A stretch of DNA of 64,000 bases from Rhodocyclaceae bacterium (GTDB taxonomy: Bacteria; Pseudomonadota; Gammaproteobacteria; Burkholderiales; Rhodocyclaceae): contig JADFDU010000044.1 in assembly GCA_018262775.1 (NCBI GenBank), positions 1-64,000 of the forward strand. Direction: 5' to 3'. The notes beneath the pieces are model-generated. The model was not told where the DNA came from and ran no database searches. It saw nothing but the letters and a program-made list of their open reading frames with translations. Position 1 is the stretch's first letter; every line of letters starts with the position of its first letter. The position numbers and the translations under genes are program-made. Positions 46,717 to 56,911 of this stretch are shown one piece after another.

Positions 46717-47205
46717 ATGATCGACGACGTGGCCGGCTTGCGCCGGATATTGATGCAGAACCGCACGATTGCGGTGGTGGGTCTTTCCGCCAACTGGTAC
46801 CGGCCGAGCTATTTCGCCGCCAAGTACATGCTCGAGCATGGCTACACCGTCATCCCCGTCAATCCGGCCTATGCGGAGGTGCTCGGCCAGAAGTGCTATC
46901 CGTCGCTGCGCGAAGTGCCGCAGCAGGTGGATATCGTCGACTGCTTCCGCCGCGCCGAGGATATCCCGGCCATCGTCGAGGAGGCCATTGCAATCGGCGC
47001 CAAGGTGCTTTGGTTGCAGCTTGGCGTGATCAATCCCGAGGCGGTGCGCAGGGCGGAAGGCGCCGGCCTGGAAGTCGTCATGGACCGTTGCGTGAAGATC
47101 GAGTATGCGCGACTCTTTGGTGGCTTGAACTGGTTCGGCGTGAACACCGGCATCGTCTCCGCCAGGCGGCCATCGCGTGCCGGTTTGCCGGAAAGTGGGT
47201 GGTGA
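46717..47205 (+). CDS. CoA-binding domain protein (YccU-like)
   Basis: This 162-residue protein is a single Rossmann-type CoA-binding domain. The conserved segments are IAVVGLSANWYRPSYFAAKYML near residues 17-38, GYTVIPVNPAY, VDIVDCFRRAEDIP and WLQLGVINPEA, with a late MDRCVKIEYARL. It should bind CoA or acyl-CoA, but no reaction is known. AGGAGG lies eight bases before the ATG. It is 17 bp after gluQ and convergent with the phospholipase gene. Confidence 0.92.
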   Translation: MIDDVAGLRRILMQNRTIAVVGLSANWYRPSYFAAKYMLEHGYTVIPVNPAYAEVLGQKCYPSLREVPQQVDIVDCFRRAEDIPAIVEEAIAIGAKVLWLQLGVINPEAVRRAEGAGLEVVMDRCVKIEYARLFGGLNWFGVNTGIVSARRPSRAGLPESGW

Positions 47206-47207
47206 CC

Positions 47208-48368
47208 CTAGAGTCGCCCACCGTAGCCAGCGATGCCAACCATCAGCCGCACCAGACTGTAGGCCATCCGGCTTGCCAGGCGGTGCAGCCAGGATGTGCG
47301 CTGCCAGTCCTCGTGCCGCAGTTCATGCGCGCCGGCCTGCATCTCAGCCTTGAGGCTTGAGCGCAGCTCGGCGGCGAAACAGGGGTCGCTGACGGCGACG
47401 TTTGCTTCCCGCGCCAGCAGCAGGCTGAAGGGGTCGATGTTGCTCGAGCCGACGGTGGCCCAAGTGCCGTCCACGACGGCGACCTTGGCGTGCAGAAAGC
47501 TCCGCTGGTATTCAAAGATGCGGATGCCCCCTGCGAGCAGGGTTCCGTAGAGTGATTGGGTGGCGTAATGCTGCAAGGCGTACTCGACGCGGCCCTGTAG
47601 CAGGACGATGATGCGCACGCCGCGCCCGGCGGCTTCCAGCAGGGCGCGACGGAAGCGCAAGCCGGGCAGGAAGTAGGCGTTGGCGAGGATGATTTCCTCG
47701 CGCGCGCCCTTGATCGCCTTCAGGTAAGCCTCCTCGATGTCGCGGCGATGCCGCAGGTTGTCGCGGACGAGAAAGGCGGCGTGCATTGTTCCACACGTTT
47801 CGGCAACCGCCTGCGCCGCCGGTGGCTGGCGCAGGCGGCGGCGGAAACTTGCCCAAGCGACCAATCCCCAAAGCCGGCATGCAGAGGCATGAATGGGCGT
47901 GAGCAACGGGCCTTCGATGCGCACCGCGTAGTCGTAGCGCGGCGTTTCCGGATGCTCGAAGCCGAGATCATCGATGATGTTGATACCGCCGACGAAGGCG
48001 ATCCGGCCGTCGGCCACGGCCAGCTTGCGATGCAGGCGGCGCAGGCGATAGCGGCGCAGGCGGAAGCGGGCGATCTCCGGCCGGTAGATGAGCACTTGTA
48101 CGCCCGCCGCTTCCAGCAGCGGTCGGTAGGCAGTCGCAAAATCCGGCGCGCCGAAACCGTCGACCATGACCCTGACCGCCACGCCACGCTGCGCTGCGCG
48201 GCAGAGCGCGCCGGCCACCGCGTGTCCGGTGGCGTCGGCTTCGAAGATATAGGTCTCGAGGTGGAATTCCTGCTGTGCGGCGTCGATCGCAGCCAACAGT
48301 GCTGGAAAATAGGCGCCGCCCATCTCCAGGAGCGTGATGGCGTTGCCGGGCAGATACTCGGCTTTCAT
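47208..48368 (-). CDS. Phospholipase D-like cardiolipin synthase (ClsB-type)
   Basis: The 386-residue protein has the two HKD motifs of the phospholipase D superfamily: HRKLAVAD and, later, HAKVAVVDGTWATVGSSNID. Together they form one active site that can transfer phosphatidyl groups. The arrangement and the N-terminal LLEMGGAYFPALLAAIDAA segment resemble ClsB/YbhO cardiolipin synthase, and there is no N-terminal membrane pair. The start is 88 bp after the EEP nuclease gene, with which it pairs in many proteobacteria. Confidence 0.9.
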   Translation of the reverse strand: MKAEYLPGNAITLLEMGGAYFPALLAAIDAAQQEFHLETYIFEADATGHAVAGALCRAAQRGVAVRVMVDGFGAPDFATAYRPLLEAAGVQVLIYRPEIARFRLRRYRLRRLHRKLAVADGRIAFVGGINIIDDLGFEHPETPRYDYAVRIEGPLLTPIHASACRLWGLVAWASFRRRLRQPPAAQAVAETCGTMHAAFLVRDNLRHRRDIEEAYLKAIKGAREEIILANAYFLPGLRFRRALLEAAGRGVRIIVLLQGRVEYALQHYATQSLYGTLLAGGIRIFEYQRSFLHAKVAVVDGTWATVGSSNIDPFSLLLAREANVAVSDPCFAAELRSSLKAEMQAGAHELRHEDWQRTSWLHRLASRMAYSLVRLMVGIAGYGGRL

Positions 48369-48456
48369 GGTCTTCGCCGAACCGCCTCAAGGAGGGCCGG
48401 CGCCCCCTTGGAGGGTCGCGAACGAACGCGCGCGCGGGTCGCTCATCGGTCGCAAC

Positions 48457-49269
48457 TTACGTGATCTGGATATGCGTCGAGAGGGCGGCATGATCGGAGA
48501 TTTTCGACCACGGCGCGCCGAAATGCACCTCCGAGCGTTCGATGGCGAAACCGCGCACATAGATGCGGTCGAGGCGGAACACCGGCAGCTTCGCGGGAAA
48601 GCTGCGCGGCGGCCGGCCATTGACGCCGCCGAACACTTCCAGCATGCCGAGGCGCTCGGCGATGAGGTTGCCGGCGCGGTTGTGCCAGTCGTTGAAGTCG
48701 CCGGCGATGATCAGCGGCGTATCGCCGGGACTGACTTTCTCCAGGTGCTCGGCGAGCGTGATCATCTGCCGCCGGCGCGCTGCGGCCGTGAGCCCCAGGT
48801 GCACGCAGACGCAGTGCAGCGGCACTTGCCAGCCGGGCACCGCCACCACCGTGTGCAGCATGCCGCGCCGCTCGAATTTCAGCTCCGAGATATCCTCGTT
48901 GTGCGAGGACAGGATGGGGAAGCGCGAGAGGATGGCGTTGCCGTGGTGGCCGTGGTCGTAGATGACGTTGCCGCCGTAAGCCGTGTCCGGCCAGACGCCC
49001 TCGGCGAGAAAGTCGTGCTGACCTTCCGCCGGCCAATCGTGGTGCCGCTCGGCGTGGCCCGCATGCAGTCCCTGCACTTCCTGCAGGAAGACGATGTCCG
49101 GATCGAGACCGTGCAGGCGCTGGCGCAGTTCGTGAATCATCATGCGCGCCTTGAACTGCGAGAAACCCTTGTGGATGTTGTAGGTGCAGACATGCAGGCG
49201 CTGCACAGGCGCATCGCCAAGCGGGGTGTGAGCCGGCTTGGCCTGGCGGGTGACGGCGGGCTTGACCAC
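48457..49269 (-). CDS. Endonuclease/exonuclease/phosphatase family protein
   Basis: The protein belongs to the EEP superfamily of Mg-dependent phosphodiesterases. Visible motifs are CTYNIHKGF (Asn), IVFLQEV (Glu), AILSRFPI, GDFNDW (Asp, Asn) and the C-terminal ISDHAALS (Asp, His). No ATG fits the domain start. A GTG two bases after the nadA stop gives 270 residues, and a GTG at 49206 gives a closer family N-terminus. Neither has a ribosome site, so coupling to nadA is likely. Substrate could be nucleic acid or a phospholipid. Confidence 0.88.
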   Translation of the reverse strand: MVKPAVTRQAKPAHTPLGDAPVQRLHVCTYNIHKGFSQFKARMMIHELRQRLHGLDPDIVFLQEVQGLHAGHAERHHDWPAEGQHDFLAEGVWPDTAYGGNVIYDHGHHGNAILSRFPILSSHNEDISELKFERRGMLHTVVAVPGWQVPLHCVCVHLGLTAAARRRQMITLAEHLEKVSPGDTPLIIAGDFNDWHNRAGNLIAERLGMLEVFGGVNGRPPRSFPAKLPVFRLDRIYVRGFAIERSEVHFGAPWSKISDHAALSTHIQIT

Positions 49270-49271
49270 GG

Positions 49272-50372
49272 CTATGAAACGTCGAGCATGCGCTTGAGGG
49301 CGACTTTCGCCAGTTCGGCCTCGAGTGGCGGCACCGAGATGCGGTTGACGACGTTGCCCTCGGCAAGGTTTTCCAGGCACCAGGCCAGATGCTGCGGATC
49401 AATACGCCCCATGGTGGAGCACATGCACACCATCGGTGCCATGAATTGCACGGTTTTTCCCTCCGGTTTCACTTCCTCGGCGAGGCGACTGACGAGATTC
49501 AGCTCCGTGCCGACCAGCCAGTGCGTGTTGGCCGGCGCCGCCTTGACGGTCTTGATGATGAATTCGGTCGAGCCGACGTAGTCGGACAGCCGGCAGACGT
49601 CGAAATTCGATTCCGGGTGCGAAATGACCAGCCCGTCCGGGTGTTCGTTCCTGAAGCGCAGGATATGCCCGGCCTGGAACATCTGGTGCACCGAGCAGTG
49701 GCCCTTCCACAGCAGGATGCGGGCGCGACGGATCTGTTCGGCGTCGAGGCCACCGTTTTCCAAGTCAGGATCCCACACCGCCATTTCGTCGAGCGGAATG
49801 TCCATCTTGTGTCCGCTCCAGCGGCCGAGGTGCTGGTCGGGGAAGAACAGCACCTTCTCGCGCTGGGCAAACGACCATTCGAGGATTTTCGGCGCGTTGC
49901 TCGAGGTGCACACGATGCCGCCGTGCTCGCCGCAGAAGGCTTTCAGGTCGGCGGCGGAATTGATGTAGGTGACGGGGGTGAACAGCGTGTCCGGATCGCC
50001 GACGACGGCTTCCAGTTCGCGCCAGCAGCGCTCCACCTTGGCGAGGCTGGCCATGTCGGCCATGGAGCAGCCGGCGGCGAGGTCCGGCAGGATGGCGATC
50101 TGTTCCGGCTTGGAGAGAATGTCCGCCACTTCCGCCATGAAATGCACGCCGCAGAAGACGATGTACTCGGCGTCGGATTGCGCTGCCAGCCGCGACAGCT
50201 TGAGCGAGTCGCCCGTCAGGTCGGCATGGCGGTAGACGTCGGCGCGCTGATAGTGGTGGCAGAGCAAGACGACGCGTTCGCCGAGCCGCGCGCGCGCGGC
50301 CTCGATGCGCGCTTGCGCATCGGCGTCTGCCAGAGTGTTGAAACGGTCAAATTGAATCGCTACTGATTGCAT
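49272..50372 (-). CDS. nadA: Quinolinate synthase A
   Basis: NadA condenses iminoaspartate with dihydroxyacetone phosphate to quinolinate for NAD synthesis, using a [4Fe-4S] cluster. The 366-residue protein has the motifs LLCHHYQRADVY, FCGVHFMAEVADIL, the cluster segments GCSMAD and GHCSVHQ, and the late CMCSTMG. HPESNFDV and GTELNLVSRL are also typical. The ATG has no clear Shine-Dalgarno. nadB and nadC are not in this window. Confidence 0.96.
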   Translation of the reverse strand: MQSVAIQFDRFNTLADADAQARIEAARARLGERVVLLCHHYQRADVYRHADLTGDSLKLSRLAAQSDAEYIVFCGVHFMAEVADILSKPEQIAILPDLAAGCSMADMASLAKVERCWRELEAVVGDPDTLFTPVTYINSAADLKAFCGEHGGIVCTSSNAPKILEWSFAQREKVLFFPDQHLGRWSGHKMDIPLDEMAVWDPDLENGGLDAEQIRRARILLWKGHCSVHQMFQAGHILRFRNEHPDGLVISHPESNFDVCRLSDYVGSTEFIIKTVKAAPANTHWLVGTELNLVSRLAEEVKPEGKTVQFMAPMVCMCSTMGRIDPQHLAWCLENLAEGNVVNRISVPPLEAELAKVALKRMLDVS

Positions 50373-50410
50373 GGTTTTTGTATTATCCAAAAAAATTGGA
50401 GGGGAGCGCC

Positions 50411-50863
50411 TCAGCCTTGCTGCCAGGGTAGTCCGGCGGCGCGCCAGCCGCCCACCTTGCCGCGCTGCCCCCTGGCGTCCCTGTCGCCTTCGAAGCCTTC
50501 CAGCACGTTGTAGCAGTCCGCATAGCCCGCTTCCGTCGCCAGCGCGGCTGCGCGGTGCGAGCGGTGTCCGCTGCGGCAGATAAACATGACCAGTGACTCG
50601 GGGTCGACCTGCTGCTTCAGTTCCACCATGAAATGCGTGTTCAACGCGTAGCCCGGATAGAACTGCCATTCGATTTCGATCGCTCCGGGGATGCGGCCGA
50701 CGAAATCCAGTTCGGGTCGCGTGCGCACATCTACCAGTTTCGCCCCCGGTGCAAGCTGCAGGATTGCATGAGCTTCACCGGGCGTCAGGGTGCCTTCATA
50801 GGGCAGGCCGAGTTCCTCGGCGCGCTTCTGCGCCAGAGCCAGTATTTCGCTGATATTTCCCAT
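50411..50863 (-). CDS. Single-domain rhodanese-like protein
   Basis: This 150-residue protein is one rhodanese domain. The catalytic Cys96 sits in ICRSGHRSHRAA, a six-residue active loop suitable for sulfur transfer, and LVDVRTRPELDFVGRIPGA is the conserved first half. The tail GDRDARGQRGKVGGWRAAGLPW is typical of this subgroup. It lies 38 bp upstream of nadA on the same strand. Physiological sulfur donor and acceptor are unknown. Confidence 0.92.
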   Translation of the reverse strand: MGNISEILALAQKRAEELGLPYEGTLTPGEAHAILQLAPGAKLVDVRTRPELDFVGRIPGAIEIEWQFYPGYALNTHFMVELKQQVDPESLVMFICRSGHRSHRAAALATEAGYADCYNVLEGFEGDRDARGQRGKVGGWRAAGLPWQQG

Positions 50864-50911
50864 CGCGACCGGGACGATTAGAATGATAGAACAAGTATAA
50901 GTGATGCTCTC

Positions 50912-52102
50912 ATGTCCGTAGAAAAATCCCCCCCCTCTTCTCCGCCGCAGGTTGGCGCGACTGACGCGGGGCGCTATCGCGAGGCGAGCCGCGCCACCTG
51001 GATATCGGCGGCGCTCAACCTGGCCCTGACCGTTGTCCAGCTGGTCGTCGGCTGGCTGGCGCATTCGCAATCGCTGATCGCCCACGGCATCCATTCCTTT
51101 TCCGACCTCCTCTCGGACTTTTTAGTTCTCTATGCCAACCGCAAGGGTAGCCATCCGGCCGATCGTGAGCATCCCTACGGCCATGCCCGCGTCGAGACCG
51201 CCGCCACGTTGATCCTCGGGGCTTCCCTGTCGCTGATCGGCTTCGGCATCCTGTGGGAGGCGACGCTGCGCCTGCAGCATGTTGCCGATCTGCAGCCGGT
51301 CGAGTTGATCGCGCTGTGGGTAGCGTTGGCCACGGCCGCCTCGAAGGAAATCCTCTTTCGTTATCTCTTGCGTGTCGCCGGGCGTCTGCGCTCTCCCATG
51401 CTGGCGGCCAATGCTTGGCATACGCGCGCCGATGCCGCCTCGGCCCTGGTGGTGGTCGCCGGCATCGCCGGCGCATTGATGGGCTGGGCGTTCCTCGACC
51501 TGCTGGCTGCCGCCATCATGGGCTTCATGATCCTGCGCATGGGCCTGAAACTGGGCTGGGAATCCCTGCAGGAGCTGATCGATACCGGGCTCGACAAGGA
51601 AAAGGTCGAGGCCATCCGCCGTACGCTGCGGGAAACGCCGGGTGTCCTGGGGCTGCACGAGTTGCGCACCCGGCGCATGGCGCACCAGGCCCTGGTCGAT
51701 GCCCATGTACTGGTCGATCCCCGCGTCAGCGTTTCCGAGGGGCACCGCCTGGGCGAGTGCGCACGGCAGCGTGTGCTCGATGCGCATCCCGAGGTGGCTG
51801 ACGTGCTGGTGCATATCGACGCCGAGGAAGACCAAACCCTGATGCGCAGCAGCGCCGACCTTCCCGACCGTGATGTGCTGATGGTGCAGTTGCACGCGCT
51901 GCTGGGGGAGGAGGCGGCGGGAATTGAAAGGACGGTGCTGCACTATCTTGGCAATCGCGTCGAGGCGGATGTTTTTCTGGCCCGTGAAGCCTGTTGTGAC
52001 ACTGCGCGCATGGCCAAGCTCGAACAGCGCATCGCCAGCCAACTGCCAGGGGCCCCCCATTTTCGGGCGGTCACCCTCAACTGCCGGATTGCACCAAAAT
52101 AG
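50912..52102 (+). CDS. Cation diffusion facilitator family transporter
   Basis: The 396-residue inner-membrane protein should export divalent metals such as Zn, Fe or Co in exchange for protons. About six helices occupy residues 30-210. The metal site is suggested by HSFSDLLSDF near 60 and HTRADAAS near 170, and HPYGHARVE is typical of the family. The cytoplasmic C-terminal domain (about 215-290) is followed by an extra 100-residue domain. The metal cannot be assigned. The end of the gene overlaps an NtrC site of the glnA promoter. Confidence 0.92.
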   Translation: MSVEKSPPSSPPQVGATDAGRYREASRATWISAALNLALTVVQLVVGWLAHSQSLIAHGIHSFSDLLSDFLVLYANRKGSHPADREHPYGHARVETAATLILGASLSLIGFGILWEATLRLQHVADLQPVELIALWVALATAASKEILFRYLLRVAGRLRSPMLAANAWHTRADAASALVVVAGIAGALMGWAFLDLLAAAIMGFMILRMGLKLGWESLQELIDTGLDKEKVEAIRRTLRETPGVLGLHELRTRRMAHQALVDAHVLVDPRVSVSEGHRLGECARQRVLDAHPEVADVLVHIDAEEDQTLMRSSADLPDRDVLMVQLHALLGEEAAGIERTVLHYLGNRVEADVFLAREACCDTARMAKLEQRIASQLPGAPHFRAVTLNCRIAPK

Positions 52103-52106
52103 TGCA
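52090..52106. promoter_or_regulatory. NtrC binding site 1 upstream of glnA
   Basis: TGCACCAAAATAGTGCA matches TGCAC-N7-GTGCA. It straddles the end of the transporter gene and is centred 32 bp upstream of site 2, about three helical turns. Confidence 0.75.
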
Positions 52107-52121
52107 GCGGTTTCCTGTTTT

Positions 52122-52138
52122 TGCACCTCGCTGGTGCT
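52122..52138. promoter_or_regulatory. NtrC binding site 2 upstream of glnA
   Basis: TGCACCTCGCTGGTGCT matches the consensus TGCACC-N5-GGTGCA except for the last base. It is centred about 96 bp before the predicted start of the sigma-54 transcript, an enhancer-like distance. Confidence 0.82.
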
Positions 52139-52199
52139 TGCGCCTTTTCGTCTGCCGAAGTTATCCCTTGTGGCACAATGGCGTTGCCTTCTTAGGGCC

Positions 52200-52216
52200 T
52201 TGGCACATTTTCTGCT
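52200..52216 (+). promoter_or_regulatory. Sigma-54 (-24/-12) promoter of glnA
   Basis: TTGGCACATTTTCTGCT has GG at -24 and GC at -12 with the correct 12-base register, matching TGGCAC-N5-TTGC except one base. Transcription would start near 52226, leaving a leader of about 50 bases before the glnA ATG. Confidence 0.82.
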
Positions 52217-52274
52217 AGAGCCATCTGCACACAATACCCATTTCCGAATTTGATTCAGACTCTAGGAGAAAGTG

Positions 52275-53684
52275 ATGTCGCCTCAAGAGGTTTTCAAGCT
52301 GGTCAAGGACAGGGAAGTCAAGTTCGTCGACTTCCGCTTCACGGACACGCGCGGCAAGGAGCAGCACGTCGGTGTGCCGGTGAAGCAATTCGGCACCGAC
52401 AAATTCGAGTCCGGCCACGCTTTCGACGGTTCGTCGATCGCCGGCTGGAAGGGTATCCAAGCCTCCGACATGCTGCTGATGCCGGATGCCGCCACCGCCT
52501 ACATCGATCCCTTCATGGACGAGACCACGCTGGTGCTGTCCTGCGACGTGGTCGAGCCCGCCGACGGCAAGGGTTATGACCGCGACCCGCGCTCCATCGC
52601 CAAGCGTGCCGAGGCCTACCTGAAATCCACCGGCCTGGGGGATGTTGCCTATTTCGGCCCCGAGCCCGAGTTCTTCGTTTTCGACTCGGTCGAGTGGAGC
52701 GTGGACATGTCCGGCTCCTATTGCAAAGTGTTTTCCGAGGAGGCCGCCTGGGCTTCGGCCGAGAAGATCGACGGCGGCAACTCTGGCCATCGCCCCACCG
52801 TCAAGGGCGGCTATTTCCCGGTGCCGCCGGTCGACAGCCTGAACGACATCCGTGCCGCCATGTGTCTGGCGCTGGAAGCCTGCGGCGTCGAAGTCGAAGT
52901 GCATCATCACGAAGTCGCCACCGCCGGCCAGTGCGAGATCGGCACCCTGTTCAATACCCTGGTGCGACGCGCCGACCAGACCCAGGTGCTGAAGTACGTT
53001 GTGCATAACGTCGCCCACAGCTACGGCAAGACGGCGACATTCATGCCCAAGCCCATTGTCGGCGACAACGGTTCTGGCATGCACGTGCACCAGTCGATCT
53101 GGAAAGGCGGCCAGAACCTGTTTGCCGGCAACGGCTACGCCGGCCTGTCCGAGTTCGCCCTGTACTACATCGGCGGCATCATCAAGCACGCACGCGCGCT
53201 CAACGCCATCACCAACCCCGGCACCAACTCCTACAAGCGCCTGGTGCCGGGCTTCGAAGCCCCGGTGAAACTGGCCTACTCGGCCCGCAACCGCTCCGCC
53301 TCGATCCGCATTCCTTATGTGCAGAGCGACAAGGGGCGCCGCATCGAAGTGCGCTTCCCGGACCCGACCGCCAACCCCTACCTGGCGTTTACTGCCCTGA
53401 TGATGGCCGGACTGGACGGCGTGCAGAACAAGATCCACCCGGGCGATCCCGCCGACAAGAACCTGTACGACCTGGCGCCGGAAGAGGATGCCAAGATCCC
53501 GACCGTCTGTTCCTCGCTCGACCAGGCGCTTGACTATCTCGACAAGGATCGCGAGTTCCTCACCCGTGGTGGCGTCTTCTCCAACGAAATGATCGATGCC
53601 TACATAGACCTGAAGATGGAGGAGGTGACGCGCTTCCGCATGACGACGCATCCGGTCGAGTACGAGATGTACTATTCGCTCTGA
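52275..53684 (+). CDS. glnA: Glutamine synthetase type I
   Basis: GlnA makes glutamine from glutamate and ammonia with ATP. The 469-residue protein has the type I motifs: the latch [14 protein letters not shown]-site [16 protein letters not shown] and [10 protein letters not shown], and the adenylylation site NLYDLAPEE, with Tyr398 counting the initiator Met. This means activity should be tuned by GlnE adenylylation as well as by NtrC. AGGAG lies six bases before the ATG. A strong terminator follows. Confidence 0.98.
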   Translation: MSPQEVFKLVKDREVKFVDFRFTDTRGKEQHVGVPVKQFGTDKFESGHAFDGSSIAGWKGIQASDMLLMPDAATAYIDPFMDETTLVLSCDVVEPADGKGYDRDPRSIAKRAEAYLKSTGLGDVAYFGPEPEFFVFDSVEWSVDMSGSYCKVFSEEAAWASAEKIDGGNSGHRPTVKGGYFPVPPVDSLNDIRAAMCLALEACGVEVEVHHHEVATAGQCEIGTLFNTLVRRADQTQVLKYVVHNVAHSYGKTATFMPKPIVGDNGSGMHVHQSIWKGGQNLFAGNGYAGLSEFALYYIGGIIKHARALNAITNPGTNSYKRLVPGFEAPVKLAYSARNRSASIRIPYVQSDKGRRIEVRFPDPTANPYLAFTALMMAGLDGVQNKIHPGDPADKNLYDLAPEEDAKIPTVCSSLDQALDYLDKDREFLTRGGVFSNEMIDAYIDLKMEEVTRFRMTTHPVEYEMYYSL

Positions 53685-53697
53685 ACGGGGCGCGGGC

Positions 53698-53728
53698 AAA
53701 AAAGGACGGCTGCGGCCGTCTTTTTTTT
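53698..53728 (+). terminator. Intrinsic terminator after glnA
   Basis: GACGGC (53705-53710) and GCCGTC (53715-53720) pair around loop TGCG and are followed by eight T (53721-53728). An A-run precedes the stem, so it could also work on the other strand. Confidence 0.92.
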
Positions 53729-53816
53729 GTCCACCTTTAGGCCAACGAAAGCGTTTGTATAGAAGCTGGTCTTCGCATACACTTGAAGCGAGTTCTTGAT
53801 TTTTTGGTGGAACATC

Positions 53817-54284
53817 ATGAATATTAACTGGAAATTATTTTCTGTCTGGGCTGTGGCCTGGCTTGCCATGCCGGCCTGGGCGGATGTTTACAAATGCGTG
53901 GACGAGGATGGGCATGTTACCTATACCAATACCAAACCCTCGCTGAAGGCGAAATGCAATGCATTGAGCCGCGATCAGCGCGTGTCCACCGTGCCGGGCC
54001 GTGCGTCGAACACGCCTTCGCCGGCAGGATTTCCCAAGGTCAATGGCGACGTGCAAAAGGCACGCGACAACGACCGGCGCATGATTCTCGAGCAGGAACT
54101 GGCTACCGAACAGAAGAATCTCGATCAAGCCAGGAAAGATCTCGCCGAGCAGGAGGCCATCCGCACCGGGGACGAGCGCAATTACCAGCGCGTGCTGGAC
54201 CGCCTGCAGCCCTACAAGGACAAGGCGGCCCTGCATGAACGCAACCTCGAAGCGCTGAAGAAGGAAATCGGCAATCTCAGGTAG
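53817..54284 (+). CDS. DUF4124 periplasmic protein with coiled-coil tail
   Basis: The 155-residue protein has a signal peptide ending in MPAWA, followed by the DUF4124 start DVYKCVDEDGHVTYTNTKP. From about residue 75 it is charged and helical (ILEQELATEQKNLDQARKDLAEQEAI), likely a coiled coil. Function is unknown. It lies between glnA and glnL, an order repeated in other betaproteobacteria, but the glnA terminator suggests its own promoter. The ATG at 53817 is chosen because the preceding codons do not form a signal. Confidence 0.85.
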   Translation: MNINWKLFSVWAVAWLAMPAWADVYKCVDEDGHVTYTNTKPSLKAKCNALSRDQRVSTVPGRASNTPSPAGFPKVNGDVQKARDNDRRMILEQELATEQKNLDQARKDLAEQEAIRTGDERNYQRVLDRLQPYKDKAALHERNLEALKKEIGNLR

Positions 54285-54333
54285 GCGCGAGCCCTGCCCG
54301 GCTCGGTGGTGCGGTTTTTGCTAACCTGCTAGC

Positions 54334-55433
54334 ATGGCTGCATCGAAAAAATTCCCCGTTAGCGCTTTCGCCGGACTGGACCTGCTCTCTTCAGCCGTCA
54401 TCCTGCTGGATGACGCACTGGTCATCCAGTACCTCAATCCCGCCGCGGAGAACCTGTTTGCCACCAGCGCCCGACAGCTGTTGCAGCGGCCCCTGGCCCA
54501 ACTTCTGGGCGAGCCGCCCGGGTTGGCCGCCGCGCTCGACAACGCCCTGGCCAACAACTGGAGTTACACCGGGCAAAATTTCACGATGCATCCCGTCAGA
54601 GGATTTCCTATGGGTCGCCGTCACGGGGCTGAGCCGCTGCATCTGGACTGCACCGTGACCCCCGTGGAAGCCGGACATATCCGGCTGCTGCTCGAGTTTC
54701 GCCATATCGATCAGCAATTAAAGACGGAGCGGGAAGAACGCCTGGCCGAACAGCAGTTGGCCAACCGCGAGCTGATCCGCAATCTTGCGCATGAAATCAA
54801 GAATCCGCTGGGCGGCATCCGCGGCTCGGCGCAATTGCTTGAGCGGGAGCTCGCCAATCCGCAGTTGCACGAATACACCCAGGTCATCATCAAGGAATCC
54901 GATCGCCTGCAGGAGCTGATGAACCGGCTGCTCAGCTCGCACCGGCTGATGCAGCCGCAACCGGTCGGCATCCATGAGATCCTTGAGCGGGTGCGTGCCC
55001 TCATCCTTGCCGAGTTCCCTGATATGGAAATCAAACGTGATTACGACACCAGTCTGCCCCATGCCACCGGAGACAGGGAGCAGTTGATCCAGGCCCTCCT
55101 CAACATCGTCCGTAATGCCGCGCAGGCACTGGAAGGGCGTGGCGAGATCATCCTGCGTACGCGTGCGCAGCGGCAGGTCACCCTTGCCAAGAAGCGCCAT
55201 CGCCTGGCGCTGGAACTGCAGGTCATCGACAACGGTCCCGGCATACCGGACGGAATCCGCGAACAGATGTTCTATCCCCTCGTTTCCGGCCGGGCAGGCG
55301 GCAGCGGCCTGGGCCTGACGCTGGCGCAGAACTTCATCCAGCAGCACCAGGGCAGCATCGAGGCCGACAGCCGTCCGGGCCGTACCTGCTTTACGGTGCT
55401 GCTGCCGCTGCACACACTCAACCAGGAAATCCC

Positions 55434-55437
<4 letters not shown>
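54334..55437 (+). CDS. glnL: Nitrogen regulation sensor kinase NtrB
   Basis: NtrB phosphorylates NtrC under nitrogen limitation and dephosphorylates it with PII. The 367-residue protein has an N-terminal PAS domain (about 15-120) and a soluble kinase core. The H-box NLAHEIKNPLGG places the phosphorylated residue at His153. The N-box NIVRNAAQAL and G-boxes DNGPGIPDGI and GLGLTLAQNF are intact. No membrane helix is present. The stop overlaps ntrC by four bases. Confidence 0.97.
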
Positions 55438-56864
<1,427 letters not shown>

Positions 56865-56911
56865 AAGACGGCGCGGCGCACAAGTAAGCGTCGAACAAGG
56901 AAGTACTATCG

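Noticed and set aside
52171-52187. TGGCACAATGGCGTTGC as a sigma-54 promoter for glnA.
   Set aside because: GG and GC are 14 bases apart; sigma-54 promoters need 12. The element at 52200 has the right spacing.
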